Source: Methanoregula sp. (GTDB lineage: Archaea; Halobacteriota; Methanomicrobia; Methanomicrobiales; Methanospirillaceae). From it: a stretch of 64,000 nucleotides of DNA. The notes under the pieces are model-generated. The model had not been told where the DNA came from. It saw nothing but the letters and a program-made list of their open reading frames with translations, and did no database searches. Shown one piece after another: positions 25,881 to 35,723 of this stretch. Position 1 is the stretch's first letter. Every line of letters begins with the position of its first letter. The position numbers were made by a program, and so were the translations under genes. The DNA lies in assembly GCA_028679075.1 (NCBI GenBank), contig JAJRCF010000010.1, forward strand, positions 18,233 to 82,232, in the 5' to 3' direction.

Positions 25881-26465
25881 TCACTTGGCTGTTACCGTCG
25901 CTTTAACAATATACGTTGCATTCTCAACGGACGGGACGAGTGTTTTGCAACGCCCATTGAGGCAGCCGCGAGCAGCCCTGTCATCACCGTACCAGAGATA
26001 GTATGTCCCAACAGAAGTGACTGAATCGGCAAGACTTTTAGTATACTCATGCGCATTTTTATCCAGACTGCTGACGATATGCCACTGGTAATTGGGATCT
26101 AAATCATCTATACTTGGATATGTTGTGCCATTGATGGTCAGGGTTTCCAGATACATCCGGTCAAGGTATCTGCTGTAGGTCATCCACGTGTAATTATATC
26201 CTGCGGAGCGGAGCATGATATAAAAAGTATTTCTGCCGCGTGCTTTAGGATCGGACATGATTGCTGATTTGTAATCCTGGGAGGACGTATCTTTGGCAAG
26301 ATCCATCATCACGGGATCTGCCCTTAGCGATATGTCAGCAACGACCTTTCCCTCTGCTGCAACTGGGGGGATTATTGCATTGCACCAAAAACCGATTATC
26401 ACGAGAAAGAGTAGCAATCCGATCCTAAATACGGGACCTTTTCTTTTCTTTTCGTTCTGTTTCAT
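25881..26465 (-). CDS. Secreted protein with a domain shared with the PKD protein at 28458
   Basis: 194 aa. Basic N-terminus and signal segment (FRIGLLLFLVIIGFWCNAIIPPVAA) followed by a ~155-residue extracytoplasmic domain. That domain is homologous to the last ~130 residues of the protein encoded at 28458-30236. Matching pieces include YNYTWMTYSRYLDRMYLETL with WNWTKTWITYGTYGYYLEQL, then YP..., QWHIVSSLDKNA with QWVVVDRLDEDA, YYLWYGD with YYLWYGN, and VPSVENATYIVK with YPSYENATYLVK. I do not recognise the domain. One cysteine pair (CLNGRC) is visible. It lies convergent to atpI and divergent to the PKD genes. Confidence 0.78.
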   Translation of the reverse strand: MKQNEKKRKGPVFRIGLLLFLVIIGFWCNAIIPPVAAEGKVVADISLRADPVMMDLAKDTSSQDYKSAIMSDPKARGRNTFYIMLRSAGYNYTWMTYSRYLDRMYLETLTINGTTYPSIDDLDPNYQWHIVSSLDKNAHEYTKSLADSVTSVGTYYLWYGDDRAARGCLNGRCKTLVPSVENATYIVKATVTAK

Positions 26466-26867
26466 GTTATCACATCAAGCGCCGGACTGACTGGGCGATG
26501 GGATATAATTAATTATTATATGTTGATTTAAAAATTTTGTTAAATAATTTTATTTTATTGTATTGCTATTTACGTAATTAGGCATGCAGGTATTCAGAGA
26601 AAAAACTCCATTGCCTGTCTTTGCCCCGGTCATAACGATGGAGACGTTGCTTGTACAGGCCCTAGCGGAAATATCGGGATAGTGCGGGCATCTGAAAAAA
26701 TGATTTTTTATTTAACGTGGTAAATTTACAATTTTGTCATAAAAGTTAAATCAAAAAAATTAATAATATCAATTTGTTAAATAGATTCTGTGAGATTATT
26801 TTTCGATAATTCATTCACTTTTCTGTTATGTAGTGACAGGAGTGTCACGTCTTTGGGGTAATAGAAA
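26466..26867. other. 402-nt AT-rich divergent intergenic region with a hairpin before the PKD gene
   Basis: No gene is supported. The region is very AT-rich (for example TTAAATCAAAAAAATTAATAATATC near 26750) and must contain the promoters of the two divergent secreted-protein genes. A short inverted repeat GTGACA-GGAG-TGTCAC (26833-26848) lies 20 nt before the ATG at 26868, just upstream of GGGGT (26854-26858), which is the likely Shine-Dalgarno. The hairpin could be an operator or an RNA structure near the ribosome-binding site. Confidence 0.5.
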
Positions 26868-28457
26868 ATGCCATTGAAGATTTTCTCACGAAAGACCGGC
26901 GCTTCCCGGAATTATTTATGGATCGCCGGAATTATCCTGGGTATCATCCTGTTAACCATGCCTGCCAGTGGAGACCCTCCACTGGGGGTAGGTTCTGGAA
27001 CCTGTTTACCTGATTACTATGGGGACTGGAGATGCTGCACTGATCCATTGACTACATTGGATTGTATACAATATCCATGCCTGAATTATTGCGATTATGA
27101 AAAATGCTGGGCAGATGATCCGGCCTCGCCTCCCATAAGCTGCTCCAACAGTAAAATCTTTCATCCCGGCTCTTCAGTTTCTTTTTATGGATTGCTGGAC
27201 CATGTCAGGATAAATGATCCCAACGGAGATGAAATAGAAAATTCGCTGGTTATAGGAAGGACCGCATTTCCGGCCTGTCCCTCCGGTCCCGGGGTATACT
27301 CGGTCCATATGGATCTCGTCTTCTATGACTGTTATACCTGTGACGATACAACTCCAACACCGACTACAGAGCCCACGCAAACTATTACCCCGAACGTTAC
27401 CCCGACACTGCCGGAGGCTGATTTCACGTTCCCCACACCAGGCAACAATGCCCCGATCGCCGATTTCACCGCCAACCCGCGATCCGGCACCGCCCCGCTT
27501 ACCGTCAGCTTTACCGACACGTCCACCCGTGCTCCGACCGCATGGTCGTGGTCGTTTGGCGACGGTACGAAATCGACACTGAGGAACCCGACACATATCT
27601 ATAACTCTGCCGGGACGTATGACGTGAGCCTGACGGCAGCAAATGTTTACGGGGGGGATACGGAGGTGAAGAATGGGTATGTGACGGTGACGCCGGGGCC
27701 GGAAGTGTTTACCTATGCGGTTACAAACGCGAATGGCGCGAAAGACCCGACAACGGGACGATGGGTGTGGAATGAAAATTCGAGATACGATATCGATGAC
27801 ATGAAAAATTATCTCGCAAATAATAATAACTGGAATAATGTTCACTGGAGGCAGTTGTTTTCAAAAGAAGGGGCTGCGGTAACCAAGGGAGTTCTCGAAA
27901 CCACATCATCCGGGGAAGATTCACTAAATGACGCCACCCTTTTTTACCATACAGGTCATGGGGACTGGCCGGATCGCAACAGCCATTCCGATCTCAAGTT
28001 AGTAGATGAGGATTATAATAGCTATTCACTATCCCCCGATGAACTGCAGGGTGCATGGGGCGGCAACAACAAATGGGTGATCCTTTCCACCTGTTTCTCA
28101 TTACGTGATGAACGGTGGGATGGTGTTTTTGCATCTACAAGTGCAACCCACGGGATACTGGGATTCAAGACGGAGTCATATCCTCATTCGAATTTCATGC
28201 AGACCTTCTTTGAATACGCTAAAACAAAATCCGTGAGAGATGCATTCCTATCAACTGTACAAAAATTAGACAAAACAACCAGGGTTCCATCTCCGAATGG
28301 AGGGACGGAGCATTTGACTGCTGTAACAATATTTAGTAATCAAAATCAAGCAAAGAATGATTTTTTACCAGGTTTTGGATCTGGTATTCAACCGGATGCA
28401 GATCCAGTGAGGCCATATAGAGTTCAATGGCCTCCTCAATCAGAGGGAGGAGTGTAA
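26868..28457 (+). CDS. Secreted PKD protein with a C-terminal caspase-like (HG...C) domain
   Basis: 529 aa. N-terminal hydrophobic segment (LWIAGIILGIILLTMPASG), then a Cys-rich region of ~130 residues with ten or more cysteines (CCTDPLTTLDC, CLNYCDYEKCW), a Thr/Pro linker, one PKD domain (~residues 195-280; PIADFTANPRSGTAPLTVSFTDTS, WSFGDGTKST, Y..AGTYDVSL) and a ~240-residue C-terminal domain. In the last part FYHTGHGDW (His364) is followed 45 residues later by WVILSTCFSL (Cys409), each at the end of a predicted beta strand. That arrangement is typical of clan CD cysteine peptidases, and it also resembles DUF6345 as I remember it. Catalysis is inference. The stop abuts the ATG of the next gene with no gap. 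Confidence 0.8.
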   Translation: MPLKIFSRKTGASRNYLWIAGIILGIILLTMPASGDPPLGVGSGTCLPDYYGDWRCCTDPLTTLDCIQYPCLNYCDYEKCWADDPASPPISCSNSKIFHPGSSVSFYGLLDHVRINDPNGDEIENSLVIGRTAFPACPSGPGVYSVHMDLVFYDCYTCDDTTPTPTTEPTQTITPNVTPTLPEADFTFPTPGNNAPIADFTANPRSGTAPLTVSFTDTSTRAPTAWSWSFGDGTKSTLRNPTHIYNSAGTYDVSLTAANVYGGDTEVKNGYVTVTPGPEVFTYAVTNANGAKDPTTGRWVWNENSRYDIDDMKNYLANNNNWNNVHWRQLFSKEGAAVTKGVLETTSSGEDSLNDATLFYHTGHGDWPDRNSHSDLKLVDEDYNSYSLSPDELQGAWGGNNKWVILSTCFSLRDERWDGVFASTSATHGILGFKTESYPHSNFMQTFFEYAKTKSVRDAFLSTVQKLDKTTRVPSPNGGTEHLTAVTIFSNQNQAKNDFLPGFGSGIQPDADPVRPYRVQWPPQSEGGV

Positions 28458-30236
28458 ATGAAGAAAATTCTGATTATTAGTATTATTGCTATTATCATCG
28501 TCACATTCCTGTCAGTGATGAGTGCTGGTTTTTACCAGCATGTAACCCAGACAACAGGTGATGATAATCACTACAGTACTCCTGTGGTGAACCCCCAGAC
28601 TTTTTCTGGAACTAACATCAATGTATTTTCCGCAACAATCGGGAATATTACCATTGATACAATTCTTCCTGAGTCCCCGAGGGACATACGTATTTATAGA
28701 GGATATTTCAAGGAGGGCGATCTCGTTGAAAATTATTCTGGATTACAATTTGATGAAATTCAAAATCCGGTTCCCAAAGATCAGGCGCCCGCGGTTGCAG
28801 AGCAAATTCTTACACAATATGGGGGTTTACCTTCAGATGCACAACTCCTGTATTCACTTGTAAACTATGGGGAGGTCCTCAACCGGACAACTCATGAAAT
28901 AATTGAAAGGATACCCACAGGGACCTTTGTATCCTGGTACAGAAATATCGATGGGATGAGAATTGAAGGAGACTCAGATATTATTCAGGTTACTTTGGGT
29001 GAGAACGGAACACCCACCCGGGTCTACAAAGCTTGGAGAACGTATGAACCGCTCGGCAACGTTTCACTCATTCCGGTGAGTAAAGCAATCGACAAGCTGG
29101 CTTCAGGAGAGGTAATAAATCCGTTTTCAGCAGAAATTTCGGATGTCAGTATCTATAAAATACAACTCGGTTATTACATTAAAGGACTAGAAGAACCTGA
29201 AGTCACCACTGAACCGATCTGGGTCTTTTACGGGAACGCATCCGGCAATTATGTACCGTTCTATGTCTACGCCCGCCAGTTCTCCAACTTCACCGCCACC
29301 CCCGTAACCGGCACCGTCCCCCTTGCTACCAGATTTAACGATACCTCCAACGCCTCGCCCACCCGATGGCTCTGGGACTTTGGCGACGGCACGAACTCGA
29401 CCGTGCGGAATGCAACGCACGTGTATAATATATCCGGTACCTACAATGTCACGCTCCGTGCGTGGAACGATCTCGGGAGCGATACGATAACAAAAGTCAA
29501 CTTTATTCGTGTATCCCCGCAGATATTTGGCGCTAACTTCACCGTCAGCCCCGCAACCGGTATTGCCACGCTTCCCGTTCGGTTCACCGATACCTCCAAC
29601 GTCTCGGCTACCCGATGGCTCTGGGACTTCGGAGACGGCACGAACTCGACCGTGCAAAATCCGACGCATACATACGAATCGCCCGGCACCTACGATGTCA
29701 CACTCCAGGTATCGAACAATTACGGGAACGATACGATCGTCAGACAATATACGGTTGAACCTTCTCTTAAAATCATCGCCAACGCAACCGTGTATGCGAA
29801 TTACAGTTATTATGCCACAATCGATGAAACTGTTTGGTATAATGATTACATCTTCGGTGTTGTGGGAAATTCACATTTTAATACAACCGCACCGGCTTGG
29901 AACTGGACCAAAACTTGGATCACATATGGCACTTACGGGTATTATCTGGAACAACTGAAAGTCGGCGAGACTTACTATCCAGCAACTCCGGGACCCAGCG
30001 ACTGGCAGTGGGTGGTTGTTGATCGCCTCGACGAGGACGCTATCCAAGGCTGGGATTCCCAATTCTGGAGATGTCTTGGCGGATATGTTTCTCCCTACAA
30101 CAGCACGTACTATCTCTGGTACGGTAACGTTACGGCCGCCGAGGAACATCGTTATGGCACGACAGATTGGCTCTACCCGAGCTATGAGAATGCGACGTAT
30201 CTTGTAAAAATCGATGTGATCTGGGATGATGAATGA
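28458..30236 (+). CDS. Secreted protein: N-terminal unknown domain, two PKD domains, shared C-terminal domain
   Basis: 592 aa. Signal-anchor MKKILIISIIAIIIVTFLSVMSAG, then a ~250-residue alpha/beta region that I do not recognise (it has IYRGYF and WVFYGNASGNYVPFYVYA). Two PKD domains follow (~275-355 and ~360-440), recognised by FTATPVTGTVPLATRFNDTS..WLWDFGDGTNST and FTVSPATGIATLPVRFTDTS..WLWDFGDGTNST. The final ~130 residues match the whole extracellular domain of the protein at 25881-26465. GGAGG lies inside the end of the previous gene, and the genes touch, so translation is coupled. Probably a cell-surface binding or adhesion protein working with its neighbours. Confidence 0.8.
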   Translation: MKKILIISIIAIIIVTFLSVMSAGFYQHVTQTTGDDNHYSTPVVNPQTFSGTNINVFSATIGNITIDTILPESPRDIRIYRGYFKEGDLVENYSGLQFDEIQNPVPKDQAPAVAEQILTQYGGLPSDAQLLYSLVNYGEVLNRTTHEIIERIPTGTFVSWYRNIDGMRIEGDSDIIQVTLGENGTPTRVYKAWRTYEPLGNVSLIPVSKAIDKLASGEVINPFSAEISDVSIYKIQLGYYIKGLEEPEVTTEPIWVFYGNASGNYVPFYVYARQFSNFTATPVTGTVPLATRFNDTSNASPTRWLWDFGDGTNSTVRNATHVYNISGTYNVTLRAWNDLGSDTITKVNFIRVSPQIFGANFTVSPATGIATLPVRFTDTSNVSATRWLWDFGDGTNSTVQNPTHTYESPGTYDVTLQVSNNYGNDTIVRQYTVEPSLKIIANATVYANYSYYATIDETVWYNDYIFGVVGNSHFNTTAPAWNWTKTWITYGTYGYYLEQLKVGETYYPATPGPSDWQWVVVDRLDEDAIQGWDSQFWRCLGGYVSPYNSTYYLWYGNVTAAEEHRYGTTDWLYPSYENATYLVKIDVIWDDE

Positions 30237-30348
30237 CCGGTTGTTCACATTCCATGATCCGGAACACCGGTCTTTTTTTTTATCATTGGCAGTATAAAAA
30301 ACAGGGATAATCCGTCTCTCTACCAGAGTAAATTTAGGGAGCCCTCAT

Positions 30349-30408
30349 ACAGGTCAGATACCTGTGACAGGTCGTGTGCACCGGACAGGTCAGTGACCTG
30401 TCACAGGT
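30349..30408 (+). repeat. Two 24-nt palindromic units 36 nt apart between convergent genes
   Basis: Units at 30349-30372 and 30385-30408 share the form ACAGGTCAG-NN-ACCTGT(G/C)ACAGGT, each containing internal inverted repeats (ACCTGT/ACAGGT), and are separated by CGTGTGCACCGG. They differ at three positions. The location is the 284-nt gap between the convergent PKD gene and atpD, with a T-rich run near 30410 and another at 30272-30284. No gene is supported in this gap. With only two units it is not a CRISPR array; it could be a paired operator or terminator. Confidence 0.6.
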
Positions 30409-30520
30409 ATTTTTGAAGTGTTTGGATCTGAGGATTCTTAGTATGGCCCGGAGAGGGACTGTCTACCTGATGAGACGGGGGTTTCTCCAATGGGGAGTCC
30501 CGGATCAGGGGATCGTTCTG

Positions 30521-31180
30521 TCACCCGACAGCCTTCTTCTCCTTCGCCTTCTTTTTCTTCCTTTCTAAAATACTCTTGACCTTCTTCAAACGGAACAGGT
30601 CCTCCCGTTCCCGCTCCTCGATCGCGTTCTTGATGTACTTTGCCTGCCCCTTCAGCTCCGGGATCAGGATCTGCTCCAAGGCATTTACCCGGCGCCGGTT
30701 CATCTGGATCTCGGACCCCAGCCGCCGCATTGCCGTCTCAGTCTCAGCCAGCTTGATCAACAGGTCCAGCTCCACCTCGTACCGCTCGGCGGTCTCATCG
30801 ATCCGGGCGCTCGTAGTGATGATACCATAACCCCGCTCCATCATGCTCTTCGAGACCCGCTTCTTCTCGATCACCGGGACCGGGACTCCCATGATGTTCT
30901 TGCCGGTGATATCCACCGTTATTGACCGCCGGGTTGCAAACGATGCGGACTTCAGCGTGACCGGGTCATCAACAGCCGCCGCGATCATCAGCGCCTGGTC
31001 AGCGGCCCGCGATACCTGCTCCAGCTCGTCGCGGGAATCAGAGACGCTGGAGAGGATCTTGAAGAACTCCTGGATGAGGGCGTCCATCTTCTCCCGCAGG
31101 AGGTCCCGGCCCTGCTCCGCGAGCTTGATCTGCGCCTTCTTCTTCATCAGCTCCATCCGCGTGGGCTTGACCTGCTCCAT
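30521..31180 (-). CDS. atpD: A-type ATP synthase subunit D (central stalk)
   Basis: 219 aa. The N-terminus VKPTRMELMKKKAQIKLAEQGRDLLREKMDALIQEFF is the conserved helix that runs through the A3B3 head as the rotor axle. GYGIITTSARIDETAERYE in the middle and ALEQILIPELKGQAKYIKNAIEEREREDLFRLKKVK near the end are typical of the D subunit. The very C-terminus is a Lys-rich tail. It is the last gene of the K-E-C-F-A-B-D operon, 8 nt after the stop of atpB. No subunit G-like gene follows. Confidence 0.96.
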   Translation of the reverse strand: MEQVKPTRMELMKKKAQIKLAEQGRDLLREKMDALIQEFFKILSSVSDSRDELEQVSRAADQALMIAAAVDDPVTLKSASFATRRSITVDITGKNIMGVPVPVIEKKRVSKSMMERGYGIITTSARIDETAERYEVELDLLIKLAETETAMRRLGSEIQMNRRRVNALEQILIPELKGQAKYIKNAIEEREREDLFRLKKVKSILERKKKKAKEKKAVG

Positions 31181-31188
31181 AATCCGTT

Positions 31189-32619
31189 TCAGCTCCCTGA
31201 TGTTTTATCCGGCGCGTCCGCTGCGGCTTCCTTCGCTGCCGGGTGGTATTTCCTGATGTGCTCCCGCTTGATCCGCTTGAGCTCATCAACCGGCAGGGTG
31301 GCGAAAAGGTCCCAGGCAATGGCAAGCGTGGTCTCGATGGACCGGTCATCGTCCCCCTGCGTAATGAACTGCCGCTCGAACCCGTCCGCGAACTTCAGGT
31401 ACTTCCGGTCCAGGTCCGTGAGCGCCTCCTCCCCCACGATCGCAACGAGCCGGCGCAGGTCGCGGCCATAGGCATAGCTGGCATAGAGCTGGTCCGCCAC
31501 GCCACGGTGGTCCTCCCGGGTCTTGCCCGGCCCTATGCCGAGGTTCATGAGCCGGGAGAGGCAGGGAAGGGCATCGACCGGCGGGTCGGAGCCGCGCCGG
31601 AAGATGTCCCGCGAGAGCACGATCTGGCCCTCGGTGATATAGCCGGTGAGGTCGGGGACCGGATGGGTGATGTCATCGTCCGGCATGGTCAGGATCGGGA
31701 TCTGCGTGATCGACCCGGTCTTTCCCTTCAGCCTCCCGGCCCGTTCGTAGATGGATGCGAGGTCGGTGTACATGTAGCCGGGATACCCGCGCCGGCCGGG
31801 CACCTCTTCGCGTGCAGTCGAGATCTCGCGAAGCGCCTCGCAGTAATTGATCATGTCGGTCAGGATGACGAGGACGTGGAGGTTGTGGGTGAAGGCCAGG
31901 AACTCCGCGACCGTGAGACCGCACCGCGGGGCCGCAAGCCGTTCGACCGTCGGGTCATCGGCAAGGTTCATGAAGAAGACCACGCGATCCAGCGCTCCCG
32001 TCCGCTCGAAGTCCTGCATGAAGAACGAGGCCTCCTTGTGGGTGATCCCCATTGCCACAAAGACCACGGCGAACTCCTCGCCCTCGCCCCGCACCTTTGC
32101 CTGCCGGGCGATCTGGGCGGCGAGCTTGCTTGCCGGCAGGCCCGAGCCGGAGAAGATCGGCAGCTTCTGGCCCCGCACGAGCGTGTTGAGTCCATCAATT
32201 GCCGACATGCCGGTCTGGATAAAATCCGCCGGCTTGTCCCGGGCCGAGGGATTGATCGGCGTCCCGGCAATATCCAGCACTGCCTCCGGGATGATGTCAG
32301 GGCCTCCGTCCCGGGGCGTCCCGACACCGGTGAAGATACGGCCGAGCATGTCCTTTGACACATTGATCCGCGCCGGCTCACCGATGAACCGGGCCGTTGT
32401 CCCGACAAGGTCGATCCCCCGGGTACCCTCAAAGACCTGGACGACCGCGTGCTCCTCCGAGATGTCGAGCACCTGCCCGGTCCGCACCTCGCCGTCTTTT
32501 AAGGTGATCTTCACGATCTCCCCGTACGATGCACCGAGGACACCGTTGACGAAGATCAGCGGGCCCGAGACATAGTCGATCGTACGGTACTCCTTGGTCA
32601 GGAGCGACGTGTCTTTCAT
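31189..32619 (-). CDS. atpB: A-type ATP synthase subunit B (regulatory, non-catalytic)
   Basis: 476 aa. It alternates with subunit A in the A3B3 head and binds nucleotide without a complete P-loop. Features: [29 protein letters not shown] at the N-terminus, [40 protein letters not shown] in place of a Walker A motif, and [25 protein letters not shown] sequence (here [12 protein letters not shown]). Length is standard. The ATG overlaps the stop of atpA by 4 nt. Confidence 0.97.
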   Translation of the reverse strand: MKDTSLLTKEYRTIDYVSGPLIFVNGVLGASYGEIVKITLKDGEVRTGQVLDISEEHAVVQVFEGTRGIDLVGTTARFIGEPARINVSKDMLGRIFTGVGTPRDGGPDIIPEAVLDIAGTPINPSARDKPADFIQTGMSAIDGLNTLVRGQKLPIFSGSGLPASKLAAQIARQAKVRGEGEEFAVVFVAMGITHKEASFFMQDFERTGALDRVVFFMNLADDPTVERLAAPRCGLTVAEFLAFTHNLHVLVILTDMINYCEALREISTAREEVPGRRGYPGYMYTDLASIYERAGRLKGKTGSITQIPILTMPDDDITHPVPDLTGYITEGQIVLSRDIFRRGSDPPVDALPCLSRLMNLGIGPGKTREDHRGVADQLYASYAYGRDLRRLVAIVGEEALTDLDRKYLKFADGFERQFITQGDDDRSIETTLAIAWDLFATLPVDELKRIKREHIRKYHPAAKEAAADAPDKTSGS

Positions 32620-34355
32620 CTCTCCACCTCCAGCCTCGCGATTGCCGAAGTGACCTCATCGATCATCTTCCGGACCTCATCCACCTCGCCGGCATCCTTC
32701 ATCCGCCCGATCGTTGCCTTCAGCGGGAGCACCTGCACCTGCCGGAGGCTGACCCCCCGGTTCATCGCCAGGTTCGCCTGTTCGTAATACGTCATGATCA
32801 CCTTAAGCATCAGGTACTGCTTCTCGATGGGGCAGAACGAGTCCGTGTCGCTGTACGCGCTCTGCTGGAGGAAGTCCTCGCGGATCATCCGGGTCACGTC
32901 CAGGATCGCCTTCTCGCTGTCGGGCAGGGCGTCCGGGCCCACCAGCTGGACGATCTCCTGCAGCTCGACCTCCTTCTGGAGAAGGTACATCGCCTTCTCC
33001 CGGAGCTCCCGCCAGTCCCGGGCAATGTTCTTGTCGTACCACTCCGAAATGCAGTCAAGGTAAAGCGAGTAACTCTTGATCCAGTTCACCGATGGGAAAT
33101 GGCGGCGGTAAGCGAGGTTCGTGTCCAGTGCCCAGAATGTCCCGACAACGCGGAGCGTGTTCTGGGTGATCGGTTCCGAGAAGTCACCGCCCGGTGGAGA
33201 AACAGCACCCACGACCGTGATCGATCCGTTCCGCTCGCCGGCACCAAGACAGATGACCCGGCCGGCCCGCTCGTAGAAGGCCGAGAGCCGGGTTGCAAGA
33301 TAGGCAGGATACCCCTCCTCACCGGGCATCTCCTCAAGCCTGCCCGAGACCTCGCGGAGCGCCTCGCCCCAGCGGGAGGTCGAGTCCGCCAGCAGCGCCA
33401 CATCATATCCCATGTCCCGGAAGTACTCAGCGATGGTAATCCCGGTATAGATCGAGGCCTCACGGGCGGCGACCGGCATGTTCGAGGTATTCGCGATCAG
33501 GATCGTCCGCTCGATCAGCGGGAGTTTTGTCCGGGGGTCGACGAGCTCGGGGAACTCCTCGAGCACGTCCGTCATCTCGTTGCCCCGCTCGCCGCACCCG
33601 ATGTACACCACGATCTGGGTATCCGACCACTTTGCGAGCGTCTGTTCGGAGACGGTCTTGCCGGTCCCGAAACCGCCCGGGATCATCGCCGTCCCGCCTT
33701 TCGTTACCGGGAACATGCAGTCAAAGACCCGCTGCCCGGTGATGAGCGGCAGCAGGGGGTCGAGTTTCTTGATATGGGGCCGGGGGATCCGGACAGGCCA
33801 GGACTGCATCATGGGGAGCCTGATTTTGTTGTCGAGCACGCAGACGATCTCCTCGACCGTGAACGACCCCGCCCGGATCTCGGTGACCTTCCCGGACACT
33901 TTCGGGGGGACGAGGACCCGGTGCTCGAACTGGAACTCCTTCACGGTGCCGATCACATCCCCGTGCCCGAGCGTGTCACCGTTCTTCACTGAGGGAGCGA
34001 ACGCCCACTTCTTCGAACGGTCGAGTCCCGGCGCGGTGATGCCCCGGCCGATGAAGTCGCCGCTCAGCTTGAGGAGGACCGGCAGCGGGCGCTGGACGCC
34101 GTCGTAGATAGACGCAAGGAGGCCCGGTCCCAGCTCCACGGAGAGCGGGGTCTCGGTATTCTCCACGGCCTCGCCCAGCGTGAGCCCGGTCGTGTCCTCG
34201 TACACCTGGATGACCGCCTCGTCGCCTTCGAGCCGGATGATCTCGCCGCGGAGGGCTTCGGCCCCGACCTTCACCACGTCGTACATCTTGGACCCCTTCA
34301 TGCCCTTGGCCATAATCACCGGGCCTGAGATCCGTGAAATTGTTCCTGAAATCAT
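32616..34355 (-). CDS. atpA: A-type ATP synthase catalytic subunit A
   Basis: 579 aa. Catalytic subunit that makes or hydrolyses ATP. The Walker A motif is [12 protein letters not shown], the Walker B strand [17 protein letters not shown], and the ~90-residue non-homologous insertion that distinguishes A subunits from F-type beta lies before the P-loop ([22 protein letters not shown]). It contains [18 protein letters not shown]. No intein is present, unlike some archaeal A subunits. It starts 4 nt after the stop of atpF. Confidence 0.97.
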   Translation of the reverse strand: MISGTISRISGPVIMAKGMKGSKMYDVVKVGAEALRGEIIRLEGDEAVIQVYEDTTGLTLGEAVENTETPLSVELGPGLLASIYDGVQRPLPVLLKLSGDFIGRGITAPGLDRSKKWAFAPSVKNGDTLGHGDVIGTVKEFQFEHRVLVPPKVSGKVTEIRAGSFTVEEIVCVLDNKIRLPMMQSWPVRIPRPHIKKLDPLLPLITGQRVFDCMFPVTKGGTAMIPGGFGTGKTVSEQTLAKWSDTQIVVYIGCGERGNEMTDVLEEFPELVDPRTKLPLIERTILIANTSNMPVAAREASIYTGITIAEYFRDMGYDVALLADSTSRWGEALREVSGRLEEMPGEEGYPAYLATRLSAFYERAGRVICLGAGERNGSITVVGAVSPPGGDFSEPITQNTLRVVGTFWALDTNLAYRRHFPSVNWIKSYSLYLDCISEWYDKNIARDWRELREKAMYLLQKEVELQEIVQLVGPDALPDSEKAILDVTRMIREDFLQQSAYSDTDSFCPIEKQYLMLKVIMTYYEQANLAMNRGVSLRQVQVLPLKATIGRMKDAGEVDEVRKMIDEVTSAIARLEVER

Positions 34356-34359
34356 ACCA

Positions 34360-34680
34360 TCACCTCTTCAGCACAATGTTGTACCCGATCGCCTTCCGGA
34401 GCAATCGTTCGATATACGTCCGGCGGTCCATCTCCTTGGATTTCGAGGGGATCGGGATGATGAGCGGGCGGTGCATCTTCTCGATCCGGTCCATCAGCTT
34501 CTCGTCAAGCCCGAGCATGTACTCCTCGTTCACTGCCACAATTCCGATATCGTCCTTGTGGAGCAGGGGCGGGATCACTACCCGGGCCTCCGCCACATCT
34601 TTTGCCTCGAACACTTCCGCCCCTGCAAGCCGGAACCCGGATGCCCGGTCGCTGTCCGTGACGATGACAAACTTATACAT
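34360..34680 (-). CDS. atpF: A-type ATP synthase subunit F (central stalk)
   Basis: 106 aa, normal for the family. [32 protein letters not shown] contains the D-x-D(x)--GFRLAG signature of subunit F, which binds subunit D in the rotor; [19 protein letters not shown] and PLIIPIPSK follow. The start overlaps the 3' end of atpC by 8 nt, and atpA begins 4 nt after the stop. Confidence 0.95.
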   Translation of the reverse strand: MYKFVIVTDSDRASGFRLAGAEVFEAKDVAEARVVIPPLLHKDDIGIVAVNEEYMLGLDEKLMDRIEKMHRPLIIPIPSKSKEMDRRTYIERLLRKAIGYNIVLKR

Positions 34681-35722
34681 ACACGAGTTCCTCCCTCAGG
34701 TTCTCGATGGAGAAATCCGCAGTCTTGCAACGCGAGATGACCCGGATATTGGTGATCTCATTGTACTTTGCCCAGAAGTACCCGATGAGGGAGGCGACAC
34801 TTAAAGGGTCACCCACAAACGACCTGACACCCTCCTGGACCAGGTACCGCTCCAGCTGTTTTTCGATCACGGAGATCTTCTGGGCCCGCAGGGCCGTCTC
34901 AGGGGTGCCGGTGAGGAACCGGTACCGCGTGGCAGCGAGCATGGCAAGAGCGTCCTCGATCGTGTGAAGCGCGAGCAGGCGGTCGAGCTTCTTTGCATCA
35001 AGATCCCGCCCCCCGGGGAGCAGGAACTTTCCCGCCTCTTCCGGCGCAACGCCGTCCCGGATCATCCGCAGGGCAGTCTTGATGTTCACGACATCGATCT
35101 CGAGAGAGAGGATATCCCGGATCATCGCGTTGTTCCGCGATGTGCCCTTCACCGCAAGGAGTGCGTCCTCGTAATAATACTGGTCGAGCGCACACTCGAG
35201 CATCCCGAGGTCCCCGCTCTTTGCAAATTCCGGGAAGGCAGTGGTGAGTGGTTTTGCATAGGGAATGCTCCATGTCGCGAGCAGGTCGATCACCGCTTTC
35301 ATGTCCGGCTGCCGGACGAGTTCGGTCAGGGTCACCTCGTCCAGCTCGCCCGCAGGCACGATACATTCGAGGATCTCCTCGTTTGTGATGTGGATGTTCT
35401 TTCCGCGGAGCACGGTCTTGATGTTCTGGATGTCCCAGCGGTGGAGGAAGATGCTGATGTACAGTGCCGCTTCCTTCTCCTTTGAGAAATCAAGGATCTT
35501 CCGGAACGTCCGGACAAAGTTTGCCCGGAGGGCGTGTTCGATCGCAGGCATGCCGGAGTACCTGCCCCGGGCCTCGATCAGGTCCTCGCGGTAGGGGGTC
35601 TTCTCGAGTTCGTTTTCGAGCGAGTCCAGGTCCGGCTGGAGGACCAGGTTGTCGAGCGTGTGGTGGTCCAGGAGCCGGCTCTTCATGCCCCGCATCCTGG
35701 CATTGATGTACCCCCAGTCCAT
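34673..35722 (-). CDS. atpC: A-type ATP synthase subunit C (rotor-ring connector)
   Basis: 349 aa. Funnel-shaped subunit that couples the central stalk to the c ring. The sequence begins MDWGYINARMRGMKSRLLDHHTLDNLV and has three similar helical modules, for example FLHRWDIQNIKTVLRGKNIH and LEIDVVNIKTALRMIRDG. I set the start at 35722 because the open frame upstream is only the antisense-like shadow of atpE, and this ATG follows the atpE stop by 1 nt. The length is then normal for the family. Confidence 0.94.
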   Translation of the reverse strand: MDWGYINARMRGMKSRLLDHHTLDNLVLQPDLDSLENELEKTPYREDLIEARGRYSGMPAIEHALRANFVRTFRKILDFSKEKEAALYISIFLHRWDIQNIKTVLRGKNIHITNEEILECIVPAGELDEVTLTELVRQPDMKAVIDLLATWSIPYAKPLTTAFPEFAKSGDLGMLECALDQYYYEDALLAVKGTSRNNAMIRDILSLEIDVVNIKTALRMIRDGVAPEEAGKFLLPGGRDLDAKKLDRLLALHTIEDALAMLAATRYRFLTGTPETALRAQKISVIEKQLERYLVQEGVRSFVGDPLSVASLIGYFWAKYNEITNIRVISRCKTADFSIENLREELVYV

Positions 35723-35723
35723 C

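Noticed and set aside
30349..30408. CRISPR leader or array
   Set aside because: Only two units, different at three positions, with a 12-nt gap. This is a paired palindrome, not an array.
31243..32358. 371-codon frame on the plus strand opposite atpB
   Set aside because: The atpB reading is unambiguous; this frame is a GC-rich shadow.
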